From the NCBI RefSeq assembly GCF_037392515.1, contig NC_090281.1, positions 48,150,645 through 48,214,644 of the forward strand: a stretch of 64,000 nt of DNA, in the 5' to 3' direction. Every line of letters begins with the position of its first letter. Within the stretch, counting starts at the first letter, position 1. The notes below the pieces were generated by a model. That model searched no databases and was not told the origin of the DNA. It was given only the letters and a program-made list of their open reading frames with translations. The position numbers and the translations under genes are program-made. The DNA is from Haliotis asinina. Taxonomy: Eukaryota > Mollusca > Gastropoda > Lepetellida > Haliotidae. Positions 22,190 through 35,200 of this stretch are shown here, one piece after another.

Positions 22190-23795
22190 TATAGTATCAA
22201 ATCTATAAGAAGTAGTAACGAAGAGGTAGGCAGATCTTAAGATGGACAGATTATTAAGATCAGATAATTCACTATTTCCATATAAGATTGTCTTCAAGCT
22301 TTACCCATGTTTGTTATTCAAATTTATATACATATGTGACAACACATGCTGCATTTGAATTTTGTATTGTATGTTGTATGGTACCGGTGTCGATATAAAC
22401 TGTAAAGCTGTTCACAATCCCATGTCATTTTTTACCAATAAAAAACAAACACAATATTTAAGCACAAAAATGAGATGTGTAAATCATTCCCTCTGCTGGT
22501 GATGGCTGTGTGGGATTAATTAAACGACCAACCCCAGTTGAGCATGCCTTATAATTCTCTTACTCTTATAATAAACAACTTCAGTCCAAAGAGGATACCA
22601 CTAGTGGGATTATTTGGCCGATTTGAGTTAGTGTTTTGATACCGCTTAGTCTTGATGAACAATAGTCTATTTCAACAACATGGTCAATTGGTAAAATTCA
22701 TATTAAAGTGGCATACCTTTATTTACATGTTTCACAAACCGTTGTGTACACGTGCACTGTCCAGTGTAGTTCTTGGTTGGAGAAGTTACAGAGAGGAAGA
22801 GTAACTCAAAGTAATTTGATGACCTTTTGAGATCTAAATACATATATGAACACCCGATGGGAAAATGCAGTTGATCATTGCACACCAACATACGGACATT
22901 TTTGCTATCGTGAATTTGAGACTTTACTTCTACAAAGCCGTTCAGAATGTCTGTCAGCGATATTTCTTCAGAGGGCACATTCAGCTCAGGTGAGTATATT
23001 GCATATGATGCAAGTATATTATTTGTAAAATCAGTAAGGCAACCCTGATGATGCCATGTGTTCCTTCAGCAGCATGGTTGTTGAGAAATCTTACACTCAA
23101 GACTACCATATCATTTAGCAGGGAGCTCAATATACAGTCGTAGAGTATCCCTGCCATTCAGTAAGTGTTTAGTATATTGAATCACGATATGAGAACAACA
23201 GCCCGACTAATTGGCTGATCAAAGGTTTATTACATGTCATAAATATCCTTCCTGGGACTTAATCAGGCTATGGAGGTGCAATATATTCCCCAGGTAACAC
23301 CAGCTGTGTTTTGTGGTTGAGCTGAAGGATTACCTGTTGCATGTAATTTCAATCATAATGTATAATCAGTATAAGACTGACTTTGGACATATTCTTACAG
23401 ATGTAAAATGTTCTGTTTTATGTTTTAAGAGATAGGTTTCATCAAAAACAACAATGACGGAGCAATACAGACTAATCCCAGTATTCATGCATATACGTAT
23501 TTTGGGTTCCCATATCACACGTCATTATATGGATGGAATAGTGACTTTAATAGATATATCCTTTTCAAAATCGCTAAGGCATTTCAAAATCAAATTTAAC
23601 ACAAATATATTTTAAAAACTAAATTGATTAATTATTCCTTTGTAAATGTTTGTAACGTTTTCAGACAAGATATTCTTATACGATGTTGTATTAGCAGTAA
23701 TTCGACTTTATTTAAGACTTTAGTTGTAATACCTGCTAGTCGTTTTGTTAGGTTTTTCAAAATGCTAATTGCATTTTCCCCATGAGTTTACTTTC
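22190..23795. other. No gene recognised
   Basis: A minus open frame at 22703-22978 (begins MPSEEISLTDILNGFVEVK) has a protein-like composition but no identifiable domain and no supporting splice partner. A palindromic 'gcagggagctc...gagtatccctgc' lies at about 23119-23156 and recurs at 25875. Confidence 0.35.
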
Positions 23796-23799
23796 ACAG

Positions 23800-23868
23800 A
23801 CACCTGTGAGGCAGGCTCTACGGAATGCTGAGTCTGTAGAAGGAATGACCCTAAATCAACCACAGAAA
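23800..23868 (+). other. Candidate short exon of an unknown gene
   Basis: 'tttactttcacag' precedes a 69-nt open stretch (TPVRQALRNAESVEGMTLNQ...) followed by a good donor (aaa|gtaaga). Similar exon-like pieces follow at 24026-24092 (tttttttag|gttgg... |gtattg) and 24961-25092. I could not join them into a single consistent reading frame, so the transcript may be non-coding or my boundaries may be wrong. Confidence 0.25.
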
Positions 23869-24960
23869 GTAAGAATATACTTTAATATGATTTAAATACA
23901 GTAACTGCAAGAGTTTCAATGCATTAAACCATTCAACAAGTAAAACTTCAGGTGTTTCTACAATAACCTCGACATGAATTTATCTTCATTGTGCTGACAA
24001 TAAATTTAGAATTGTATTTTTTTAGGTTGGAAACAGGACAGAATAAGGACGCTAAGGCAGCTCTCCCTGTTATTCCGCACGCTGAGTTTCAAGGTATTGC
24101 AGTTCTGCTTAATGCTCTGTCCTATATGCATCAGTGCACAACAAAAAATGAGCACAACCCACTGTCATATAAATAAGAATGCTCATTTCTTGAGCTTCAA
24201 ACAGTATAATTATGTAACAAACTGTGATGTTCATGGGCGATTTTGTTCAACCGTTTGAATCGGGTGCATGTGTTTGGTGACGACTTCTTGCTATAATTCT
24301 GTAATCACTCTATAATATACGTCAGTTTTATTGAAACATAAAGTTTCTGTCAGGGTATTGTATTTTGTTTGTTACAGTGGCTATGACAAGATGTTTGCAG
24401 ACAAAAAAGTAAACCGTCTCAAGAAAGAAAAACATCCAAAACAAACACAATGATGTCATGAGAAGAAGTTCCAGAAAAACTACAGTAAGTAAACATGAAA
24501 ACCAATTTAAGTAGCTTTCGGGAATCAAGAATTAGATGAAATTTTTTTAAGAGGATGCACTACATAACTTGGCTTCCCATCAATTAGAAAGGAAGGAGGC
24601 ATGTTGATTGATGAATCTTAACTGAGATGATATCAATTAACAAGGCATTAGGCCTTGTTAATTAATGAACCCTTACTGACATGACTTGCTCATCAATGAA
24701 CAAGGGATTACGCCTTGTTATGTGTTGAGGCTTTGTTCAAGGCTGGGAGATACAGCAACAATCACCCCACAGTATTAATCCGTGTGATCTTTCAAAGGAG
24801 AAAAAAGGTTGTACCATACAACACCTGTGTTCTAATGCACTAAATACACAAGTATCAATAATACCTGCTATGAGATAATGAGAATAACCATTGATTCTAT
24901 TTTCACATTGGTTTACCATTCACTTAATACAAGTATAATCATATTGACTGTTTTCTTCAG

Positions 24961-25092
24961 AAATCGAGTCGAAGGGATGCAACAGGCAGACCTCCCCAGC
25001 CATAAGAAAGCAAAATATGAACAAGTATTAAAGAATGCACAACTACAATGCTACCCCATTGTTTTTGATTGTATATTTGATAATAATGTGTA
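24961..25092 (+). other. Candidate 3'-terminal exon with downstream AATAAA
   Basis: After 'ttttcttcag' a frame runs for 43 residues (includes LPSHKKAKYEQVLKNAQ) to a TAA at 25090-25092. An AATAAA lies at 25165-25170, the right distance for a poly(A) signal. I do not recognise the peptide. Confidence 0.3.
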
Positions 25093-25164
25093 ACATATTT
25101 TCCGCAAATTTGTGAATGGAATGTTTTTGTATGAAATTTAATCTTCCTCTTGTTATAATCTGTA

Positions 25165-25170
25165 AATAAA
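25165..25170 (+). terminator. Possible poly(A) signal AATAAA
   Basis: AATAAA 73 bp after the stop of the candidate terminal exon at 24961-25092. The hexamer is common by chance in AT-rich DNA. Confidence 0.25.
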
Positions 25171-25874
25171 CATCTAGTGTAAGCTTGACACTGTCTATTT
25201 GTTTTGGGATAATTTAATTTGCATGAAAGACGGGAGTATTATAAACGTGAAACAAATTCCGCATTAAAGAATACCGGTACCATTTCCATCAACAGTGCAG
25301 TATTGACCATGGAGCATTATCAAGCGAACATCAAATTTATTTCAATGTTATGATATGCTAAATTCCTTGTTCACGCGTCATAAACCAAATTCAGCACATT
25401 ACAACTTTCACTACCTAAACAACCCACTCATCGACGCATTATCGCGATGATGACACTGCAAGATGTCAAACCAGCCTACAACTCCTCAGAAACAATTTCA
25501 AAATGTTTTTTTATCCAATTTTTTATCCAATAAAGATGTAGCAGAGTAGCGAGGGAAATGGAAGCAGTGTGACTCGCCACACCTCAAATATGGTTCCTAT
25601 GCCATGTGAATAAACTGACAATGCACAAAGTCGAACGAAGGCCATTCTGTGTTTTTACAGGCACAAGGTGGATAAGAACTTACTAGTATTTGGCGTTACC
25701 ACTATTCATCACGAGATAAAAAAACCCAAAACATATGAAATATCAACATGTCAAATATTCCACCACTCTAAGTATTAGTAACATATATTCCATTATATCA
25801 GTTCTACTGTTTGTAAGAAAATAATAAAATTACAAGCATACAATCGCGATTCAGAAGTGCAATTTGTTGTACCA

Positions 25875-25915
25875 GGGAGCTATATAGAGTATTGTAGAGT
25901 ATCCCTGGTCGTACT
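25875..25915. repeat. Short palindromic repeat (second copy)
   Basis: 'accagggagctatatagag' pairs with 'tagagtatccctggt' to form a hairpin, matching the copy at about 23119-23156 in the same orientation. Confidence 0.45.
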
Positions 25916-27676
25916 TGGACTTTCGTCCCTCGTAACGAAGCCCGCGGGAGACCAAACCCAGTCATAGATGGTGGATGTAACTCAAGTGTAACGACGGCTA
26001 CCGTTTGCACCAGTTTCCGTGAGATCCAGTCATCCGAGAAAAACGGATGTAGTTTCTTTGCAACCCATAGACATAAAAACATGTCATATGAACAAGTATC
26101 ACACCTGCTTAATTACATAATGTGGCTGAGACAGGACTCGGATGCATGAGTCATCAATCAATTTATTTGGTTTATGGCGTATAGCCTGATAGGTGTTAAG
26201 TTTAAATTGCATGTGGTCAATGATTGAAGCTGTGTATTGCATATTGTCTTTAGCAGACATGCAGCCATACATATAGGTGTCAATAAACCAGACATTAAGC
26301 TTTCTCTGTGATAGAGGCTTCTTCTTACAATCAACACGTTTTTTTATGTAACGAGTAGATTATTTACTTGTTTGTGTACACAACCAAGATTAGACTACTG
26401 CTCACGATCTCATACTCCGGGCATGCATACTGTTTCAAGCTCCATGAACCTATTCACTGCGCATGCGGTATGGGCGCAGCGCAGCACAACTGCTGAAACA
26501 ACTTCTTCCCCCAGCGCTGGGGGAAATTTAGTGAATCGCTTTTTTCCATCGCGTTTTTTTTCTTTATAGGTTGAATTGGCATTTTTTATGATTTGTTTCG
26601 GTAACTGCATACCAAAAGGTATCAGAATCTGCAAAGTTGTGTTTTCCTTTTTCATGTGACCTTTTAGAAAGTTTCGTTCCATGAGATAACCTATCAAAAT
26701 AATACAACATATCAATAATGCCCTATGTTCCAGGGTGGGCAGTTCTCTCTGGAGGTCTTGATGTTTCTTTTTCTTTGGGAGCAGTGTCTGGCCAGCACTA
26801 TGTTGCACAATGTTCAGCTTATTAATTTGCGTCTCCAGTCCAACATGAAATTTATCATCTCGAAAACGTTGGGATGGGCTTTTCCAACAAGTTACTTTAA
26901 CCTCCCATGCCAACCTCCAACCTGTTATTTGCCCAAGGCACATTTCTGTCATGGGCTTCTATTCCTGAAGGTTATTGTTTAGTTATGTTAAATATAGCAG
27001 TATGTGTTAACTGCAACTAGCCCGTGCACAACAGGTGTAGTCCCACGAAGCCTAAAATTATTCAGTTGGCTTATGGGACTTCATGCCTCAATGATTTTAT
27101 GGGATTATGGTGGATTGTTGCTTGGCTGACCACAGAAAGGAAGAATCAACAGAAACAACAAAAATCAAATATGATTGTGAAATATTTCAAAAGGTGACCT
27201 ATCCCATCTGCATCACTGGTAATATTGGTAAAAGTTGGATCGACCACATGATTCACAGCAACATATACTGTCATGTGTTATGTTATCACAACACAATCTC
27301 TATCATTTAGCATATTATCAGAGGTGACGAGGTGATATTGTTTATGGTTATTGTTATTCACTGTTCTCAAACACAAAATAAGTGTGATACTGAGTCGGAA
27401 TTCTTTTCTAAACAGCTTGCGCATAGTGAAAGACACACCTATGCATCTTCACTCCACCGAACACTGTAGTAAGAGCATCAGCATCCTACCCCTAACGGAA
27501 GTGACCCCTGTCCACTGAACAGTGGTCTGTCCCACTCTTATTTCACGCCCCAATTACCTCATTAATTATGTCGAGGGGTCAAACTGTAATTAGCCTTTGG
27601 GATTTATTAGGTGTGAATTTGAGGCCTTGCAGACCGTTTTACCACCACCCACCAGTTATCTCCCCTTGTGGATCTT

Positions 27677-27737
27677 TACAAATTGTAAATGTCTTGTAAA
27701 CATCATCTTTAGAAAAGATTTACAAGCTTGTAAAGTT
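27677..27737. repeat. ttgtaaa/tttacaa inverted repeat (second locus)
   Basis: Contains 'ttgtaaatgtcttgtaaa', identical over 18 nt to the motif near 2172, followed by 'gatttacaagcttgtaaag'. Confidence 0.5.
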
Positions 27738-27744
27738 GAACTTT

Positions 27745-28105
27745 TTTTCCAGTGTGTAGCGCAAATGGGATTGCGCAACGTAGAGAATATAACCAGTCTC
27801 CTTTTATGCGAGCGAAGCGAGCAAAGGTTGGCAACGCTCTTCCCTCCCGCTGGTTGTTGCGCTTAAATGTTGAATAAAACATATTTCATATTATTATTAT
27901 CAAATATGGAAATCTGACACCACAACCCAGTGAGGAAATGGGAGTGTATCTTTGATGGTGGCGATATTTTATTTTGACATGTAAAATATTTTTTCGAACC
28001 AAAGCGAGGGAAATACATTGGCAATCTTTGCTCCTTCGCTCGCATATAAGAAGACTGGTCATATTCCCTACGCTGCGCAACCCCATTTGCGCTACAGTTT
28101 CCCTG
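27745..28105. mobile_element. Fold-back (long inverted repeat) element
   Basis: The left arm (about 27750-27850) includes 'tgtagcgcaaatgggattgc' and 'ttttatgcgagcgaag'. The right arm (about 27995-28102) carries their complements 'caaccccatttgcgctaca' and 'cttcgctcgcatataagaag'. A spacer of about 145 bp separates them. The structure resembles a MITE or a palindromic non-autonomous transposon; no coding capacity is seen. Confidence 0.65.
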
Positions 28106-29218
28106 TGGTGAAACAGACTGGATTACCCTCTTTACCCATATGTTTATGCCGCTTGTATTCAACGGTATTTATATCACATTGCAGACACACAAATCTGGTG
28201 GTTGTCCCATATATTCTGTACCGGGGCATCTGACGCCTAGGAATAAAGTCCTCACCCACCGACAAAAAGTCATAAAATTCGCAACCTGTAAGAAAGTGGA
28301 GATAATTCCACTCTTCAATAAGCGAATTGCCGGGTTTGTGCGCTGTTTCCACAGGGGCAGGACGTGGAGTGAGGATGATCTGCAACACAAATATTTCAAG
28401 TCACCTTGTGCATTTCGTGCATGGTCAGCAATTCTGTCACGAGCGTTTGTTGAGGGTTTTGTTCCATTTGTTGAATAATTTATTAAATTTATCGTCAACG
28501 TATCCAGATAAGTTATGTAGATCCACGAACAGGAACATTGTGACAGAATGGAAATCTGATCTACATCGTGTCGTTAAATGTTATCATAGTCCATACCAGC
28601 CCTATTACATGGTTATATCTTCGATGTTATACAAACAAACTCTCATATGGGGTAAACGGCATTCATAAAATCAGTCCGCTTGAATTTCAGAGCAGGCGTG
28701 TTTGTTGTTCAGAGTCAAATCACATGATATGGAAATGTCCCTGCTGCAGTTGTTTGATCAGTACGGTGATGAAGTACTGCAAGACTTCTGGGGTATTTTT
28801 TGTGGATACTATAGTGTCGTGATGTTTCGTCTGTTGTTTGCGTTAGCTCTACTTTCACCATGATTATATTTTGGATTAACATACGCAGAGTCCGAAAGAT
28901 AACACGATGAATGTGTGATTAGTTGTAGTGGTACACCTAATGCGAGTGTCACAAGTGGAGTGATTTGTTTACCAATAAAACATTCGTGTGCACACCCTTA
29001 ACATTCGACCCGGGTTACAGAATCTCCAAGGGACTCTCACGGTCCTCTCCATTCATACTCTTGTTCTTGAACGTTTGTTGAAGGAACAGCGCATGTTAAT
29101 TGGTCACGAGGCAGACGGAAAAAAGTACGGTTATTGCGGGTTTGACGCTGTTGTGCGACGTTGCACTTCAGACACCTATCACTGTCGGTTCAGTTTTAGT
29201 GAAGAAACAAAGATCGAC

Positions 29219-29282
29219 ATGGCGAGTCGAGACGTATTCGTGTTATTGTACTTGAGCGGAATTGTCGGATGCTTGGCCCAAG
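29219..29282 (+). CDS. Metalloprotease exon 1: signal peptide
   Basis: Encodes MASRDVFVLLYLSGIVGCLAQ, a short polar start, a hydrophobic core and an AxA-like end suited to signal peptidase. Donor is caag|gtaagc, phase 1. This ATG is chosen over in-frame upstream codons because it places the hydrophobic core at the N-terminus. Confidence 0.85.
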
Positions 29283-32200
29283 GTAAGCTACATTTCCATT
29301 CATACTCTGTCTGTCACGCACGCACGCACACACACACATAAGCAGAGTGAGTGAGGGAGCGAGTTAAGTGTTTTCCCGCTCTTCGCAATGTTCCTAGGCA
29401 TGCGAGCAGTCTATTGCCCTCTTCACAGCGTGCGGTTACGTTGCTCGTCGATGTACTATTCACCACAATTTGATTGTGACTCCATTTATACTTTTTGACA
29501 TTTCCTATAAATATGGAAAGTGTTTCGTCACTTTCAGCACAATCACCTCAAATAACAATTACGAGAGGTGTAACAAATGATATTTATAGAAAAACACACC
29601 TTCATGTCATTGATATGAAATATATCAACACGGAGTGAGGCTTGTTGTTTGTGTGGCTTGCTTTCGAGTTTTCGCTCACTTTTATCAACTCGTGGTGATA
29701 TATTTCATATCAAAAGGGTGAGATCGTTTCTCTCATCCAATATCATCCATAATTTGTCACTCAAGGGGAATAAAAAACAAGGAATGCTTTAAATTCTGCA
29801 ACGTAAACGTTTCACCATTTCTTGTTGGAATTTTAAGTAGATTAATTTGTTCTTAATTAAAAGAGATGAAAGTAGTCCGAAAATAGTTACCAGTCAGTTG
29901 TGAATAAAGCAGATCATCAAACTCGAGGGAGGCCTTGATCTGACTTTAAATCAGTTCAAGATTTTTTTTAACATTATGTAAACTAAAACATAGATAATTT
30001 GAAAGAGTGTAAAGTGTATATGTAGGGTTCATCTCGGGGCAAAGAAGGTTATCCTTTTATTGGGTCATCATTAGTATTCGTTTTCGATCTTTAGTTGTAG
30101 AACATGTACATCTACAACTAAAGACCGAAAACGAATACTAATGAGTTATATATATATACTGCAAAATATAGCAGTCACTTGTAAAAAGACTGTGGAAAAT
30201 CCAGTGATCAACGGCATGAGTGTCCATTTCGCAAGTGGCTCAACATTATGAGTCAATGTACCTTGGTAACCAATTACTTTCTTTCAAAAAGTAACACTCA
30301 TATTACTCAGAATTAATACTCAATATGCATGTTCATCTCAGTACCGTACTAGATGCCTCACAATCATAAAGAGTCCAGATTACATTTTCAGTTGCACATT
30401 ACCAAAGTGTATTTGCTTGTTTCATGTTTGTCGGTTAGCTAGCAGAATATCTGCTGAAAATAGTTTGATATCGATGCTTAGATCAATTGGTTTCACACCT
30501 TGTACCCCATTGGAGAAGTAAGCCTGAGTTCTCGTTGTAACGAATGAAAGTGGGCTAGCCACTAGGCGACCTCACAGCCCCACATGTCCAGGTGAGTTAA
30601 CCACTAGGCTACCTCACAGCTTCACATATCCAGGCGAGCTAACCACTAGGCTACGTCACAGCGCCACATATCCAGGTGAGCTAATCACTAGGCTACCTCA
30701 CACCTCCACATGTCCAGGTGAGGTAATTCAGTAGGCTACCTCACAGCTTCACATATCCAGGTGAGCTGACCACTAGGCTCCCTCACAGCCCCGCATGTCT
30801 AGGTGAGCTAAACATTAAGCTACCTCACAGTGCAACTCAAGATAAGGTACAAGGTCACGAATCCGTTTGGAAGTGAATGATGGGTAATATCCTGATTCAC
30901 AAGATCCATCCCTTCCAAGTTTTAATTTATTTTAAAGAATTTTAAAGTCACGGTTTCATCTTCGTGAGTCCTTTTGTCTCAGGTATGACGGCCATCGTCG
31001 ACATCGTTCACCCAGACACCTCAGCTGGAAAAGTCACCTTCTGTCAACTCCAGGACGTCATTGTGGTCAGGGTGCAAACCGGAAGTGACCATTTGACCCT
31101 CAACTTACAGAGAAACTCAGCAGTGAAGGAAAACACCCCGGTGTACGTTGTCAGACACGTTGGCAACAAGACAGTCATCGTACGTGATACGGTTCTGAAC
31201 ACGGAGGTACGTACTCTAAACACTATCTTTAAAGGTGATATTCCGGTTCACGAGCTTTGTGTTATGCTCCCATTCCACTGATCATCGGACCCTGACACAA
31301 TATTGATCAAATGTGCTGCCAAAATCAGCGGTAGAGTGTACAGGTGGGATGCACCCCCTGACGAAACTTCTTATGGATCAACGTCCTAGCAAAGCTGCAT
31401 CCCTGGGCTTTGTTTTATGCCGCAGCAGCAAACAATGCAACAAACTATGACCCTTGACTCTTCCTGAGAAGAAGGCACAGAAGCCCACGTCGTTATGAGC
31501 GATGAGCCTCCGATGTCACAAACTGTGGTGCTTCATATCATGTTACCTTCCGATGAGAATCGAATTGCTGATGGGCGGCTGTCAGACGCGTCGGGCAGAT
31601 TGCAGTCAGATGAGCGCCAGATGACTGTCAATCATCGGACACTTATCAGATTGCCGTAAGACGTCGGCTAGACACGTCCGATAGCTGCACGACACGAATC
31701 TAACACACATCAAACTCTAACTCGATTTGCAACCGGAAGTCGCGTTCGATGGCGAACTAAGCTCGGAGCTTAGTTCCTTCGCCTCGTAGAATCACGCCCG
31801 ACACGTTGAACACTGACCTGATAGTCGACAAAAACAAATCAGATTCGGGTGTTCTTCGTTGGGTAACCGGAAGGGGAAAAAAACTTTGCATCCGATGAGT
31901 GATCGATGAGCCGGAAATCTCTGTGGAATAGGCTTGTTAACGGAAGACAAATGAAACGACAACAGCTCACTCACTCTCCCAGTTATTCAGCCTGCCCAAT
32001 TTCATATCCATTTCATATGGATAACTGGACAATGCCCACAGATGTGCGAAGATCAACTCTCAAGCTCAAAACTGTGTTTGTGATGGGAGATTCTACGGAA
32101 ATACCTTCCCCCTGTATTTTCTTTTAATACGGTGACTTTTATATATCATTTCATAAGAGTTGAATTGTTTATCAACGTTGCATAATATTATTCTCTTGTT

Positions 32201-35200
32201 ACCCTCTTAAAAGTGTTTGAATTTTATTTCAATGCTTCATTATTCATGACAACATGAGATTAGAACATACAATCTGTTATATACGTGTAAAGTGGTACGA
32301 CCTCGTTCTCTGAATTTCTTCAAAATGCTGACATGAACACGCGCTTATTGCACAGCGAAGTCCCGTTACCACTGCGTTCATACAGAAATCTAGGAGGATT
32401 ACACCATACATAAGGTTTATTCATAATTTCTCTCAGCTACATTTTTGTCATTTACAGTAAGTTAAATCCTTTTCCGTGGATAGCCCAAACTAGGTACCGC
32501 ATTGCAAGTGTAATGGCTGATAATCACTCATTCACCCTGCAGGGTTATCACGAGTACTTCGATGTTGCTAACATGGCCTCCATCGAGGTGTCCTGCCGGA
32601 TAACATCAGATGACAAACCACAGTATCAGCTTGTAAGTAACATGCTATAGAATACATGTCATGCATAACGTTTGTTTGTGTTGTTCTGTGAGAGTAATGT
32701 GACGCAGTAACGATTATTTGTTTGTTATTTACCGCTGCAACAATATTCAACAATATTCCAGCTGTATGGCGGCAGTCCGTAAATACACGCATCAGACAAT
32801 CCAGTGATCAATATCACTGGTATCGATCTACGCCATTAGGACACGATGATAAGTGTCAACGATGTCATCGCGATCGAGTCTGACCATCTGATCCCTGATT
32901 TCGACAGCCAGGGGTTGCTGTAGACCCATTCTAACTCAAATCTTCACGGCAATGACACAGTAACAACATAGGAAAATGTGTAAATATCTAACGCAGCCTT
33001 TAAATTGGATCAAAAATACTTGCGACTACAACGAACCCAACGGGGCCGGTTAGTTCGTTATTGCCGTTATTCGTTAAACTCATTTCGTCCAACACAACAA
33101 TGGTTCTTGAATGTCGTCACTTCGTGTCTAACTTGTTCCTTATAAACGAAGTTTATTGCGGTTTAATATTATTTTTAAAGAAGAGTCGACACAAGCGGAA
33201 TCTGATTATCAATGTCACAGAACAAACTAAGCGTTTGAACACGTGCTTTAGTTCTTTTAAGGCGGAATATTTCAGACAGTGAAGTGCGTTGAGTAAACAA
33301 ACAAACAGATCTTTGAAGTGGATCTTGGCTTGCTTCCGTTGGCTAGATTTCCCTGCTTTTAGTCTCCTTGGGAATATTGCGGTATGGGGAAAAGAATATG
33401 TGAACCCAACTCCTCTATTACCGATAACTCGACATACATTACATGGTACCGAATACACCAATATTTCGTGTATACGGCGGGTTTGTGTTGCTGGGTTTTT
33501 TTTTCATTTTACAGCGAGGCGTCCTATCTCTTCCTGGAGGTACCTTATATGAGATGAAACCTTATAATGGGGCTCCAGGGGAGGCAGGGGGGCCAGTCGA
33601 CGGTGTTCTATATATTCTCAAGCCAATGAAACCTCTTACTGATGAACAAACCATTGACAGCGTGTTGTCGTGTAAGTTTCAAGTTTCCAACAGTGTAATC
33701 CAGTTAATGAGACTCATGTTTCGGTATGCTGGTTTTAACGGGGCTTCCTATCTCTCCCTGGAGGTTATTTGTATGAGATGGCGCCTTATAACGGGGCTCC
33801 AGAGGAGGCAAGGGGACCAGTCGACGATGTTCTTTATATCCTGAAGCCAGTGAAGCCTCTTATTGATAAACAAATCACTGACAGCGTGTTGCCATGTAAG
33901 TTTCAAGTTTCCAACAGTGTGAGCGAGTGAGTGAGTGAGTGAGTGAGTGAATATGGATTTACGTCGCTTTGAGCAAAATTCAAGCAATATAAGCGAAGGT
34001 GACAGTATTCCCTTGTGGGGAATCGAACTCAGGTCGTCGGTGTGATGATCAAACGTTTTGCCCAAAAAACAAACAGACCGACCCTCAACAGCTTACGCTA
34101 ACTGAAATCTAAACCTGTCTTCGTGTCGACTTGTTGGTGTAAAAAGACAATTACAGAACTACACTGTATAAGCGCAAAAACACATAACAGGTGTAACCAG
34201 TGAGTCAGATGCTCTGAGAATCATTTCACGACGTCATCAAACAGGGGCAGTATTTGGCGTCTTAGTTAAGGTCATGCTGCCTACACCTCGCAATATAATA
34301 CAGAAATACGACGTTATTAAAGTAAAACAGTATAATTCATTTGTAAATACCATTTTCTTATGAAACGAGAAGTTGGAATTCAGCGTAACCAGAGTTGTTT
34401 GTGGTGTCTTTTTTCACTTTTCCACGAGAAAGTTCGGATCGGCAGAAAAGCTGGTCACTGTCTGAATAGGTTAATGAGATTCGTGTTTCGGTATGAAACG
34501 CTTTCCCCAATGAACTAACAAACCGACCCTCAACAGCTGACGCTAAATAAAATCCAAACATGTATTTCAATGTGTTGATATAAAATGATAATTTCTACTA
34601 GATCTGACGTCATAGGGTACGAAAGTGAGACATATGTTTAACATATCATTCAGATTCCTCAGAAATAGCAAAGTGAAAATTATGATACTTGTTGACTTTC
34701 CAAAGAAACCTATTTCAGTAATCCACGGTTACCATTAGCTCAAAGGGACCACTCATTTTAGTTCGCTATAAAATAACTAGTAGCTGGGAAACAATCAAAG
34801 TTGATCTTGTGCGCCAGTTTGTACTATAACGTACTAGTTTATTATTTTAAAGGGGATTAAAACAGTAAGTAGTAAATTAAAACAATATTTCAGATGAAGA
34901 AGGAGATAATGTTTCTGAAAAGGAACGATGGATACACGAATCCAGAAGAAAACGTTCAACAGAACGAATTCACGTGGATGTTGTTGCTGTCGTGGACCAC
35001 TCCGTATATCGAAGGTATTTGGTGTTCTATCTTGGCGCTAGTGTTATAAGAAGGTTACACTTATCTAGATGTGAAGTAAAGTAAAATAAAGTCTTCAGTG
35101 TATTCATCTGTTTGTCAACCTGTCCCCTACCGGACCGTTGCCATAACCACGAGTCATGCTACCCTGTGATGCCACCGTGTTTGAAAGATGCTGTTGAGTT

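Larger units (their letters stand above)
26130..29200. other. Intergenic; fold-back element, no gene recognised
   Basis: 26150-26345 looks like the degenerate tail of a retroelement on the minus strand, but without a diagnostic motif. A 180-aa minus frame at 26410-26952 is not recognised. 27745-28105 is a fold-back element (separate entry). Plus frames at 28140-28668 have no recognised domain. Confidence 0.35.
30300..31245 (+). repeat. Right arm of the inverted duplication
   Basis: Matches the complement of 258-1110 across intron 1, the 42-bp minisatellite (expanded here), exon 2 and about 40 bp of intron 2. Confidence 0.75.

Noticed and set aside
26410..26952. 180-aa minus-strand ORF
   Set aside because: Composition is unremarkable and no motif is recognised. 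Left as unassigned rather than called a gene.
28140..28668. Overlapping plus ORFs of 112-113 aa
   Set aside because: No recognisable domain, no splice support, and several frames open at once.
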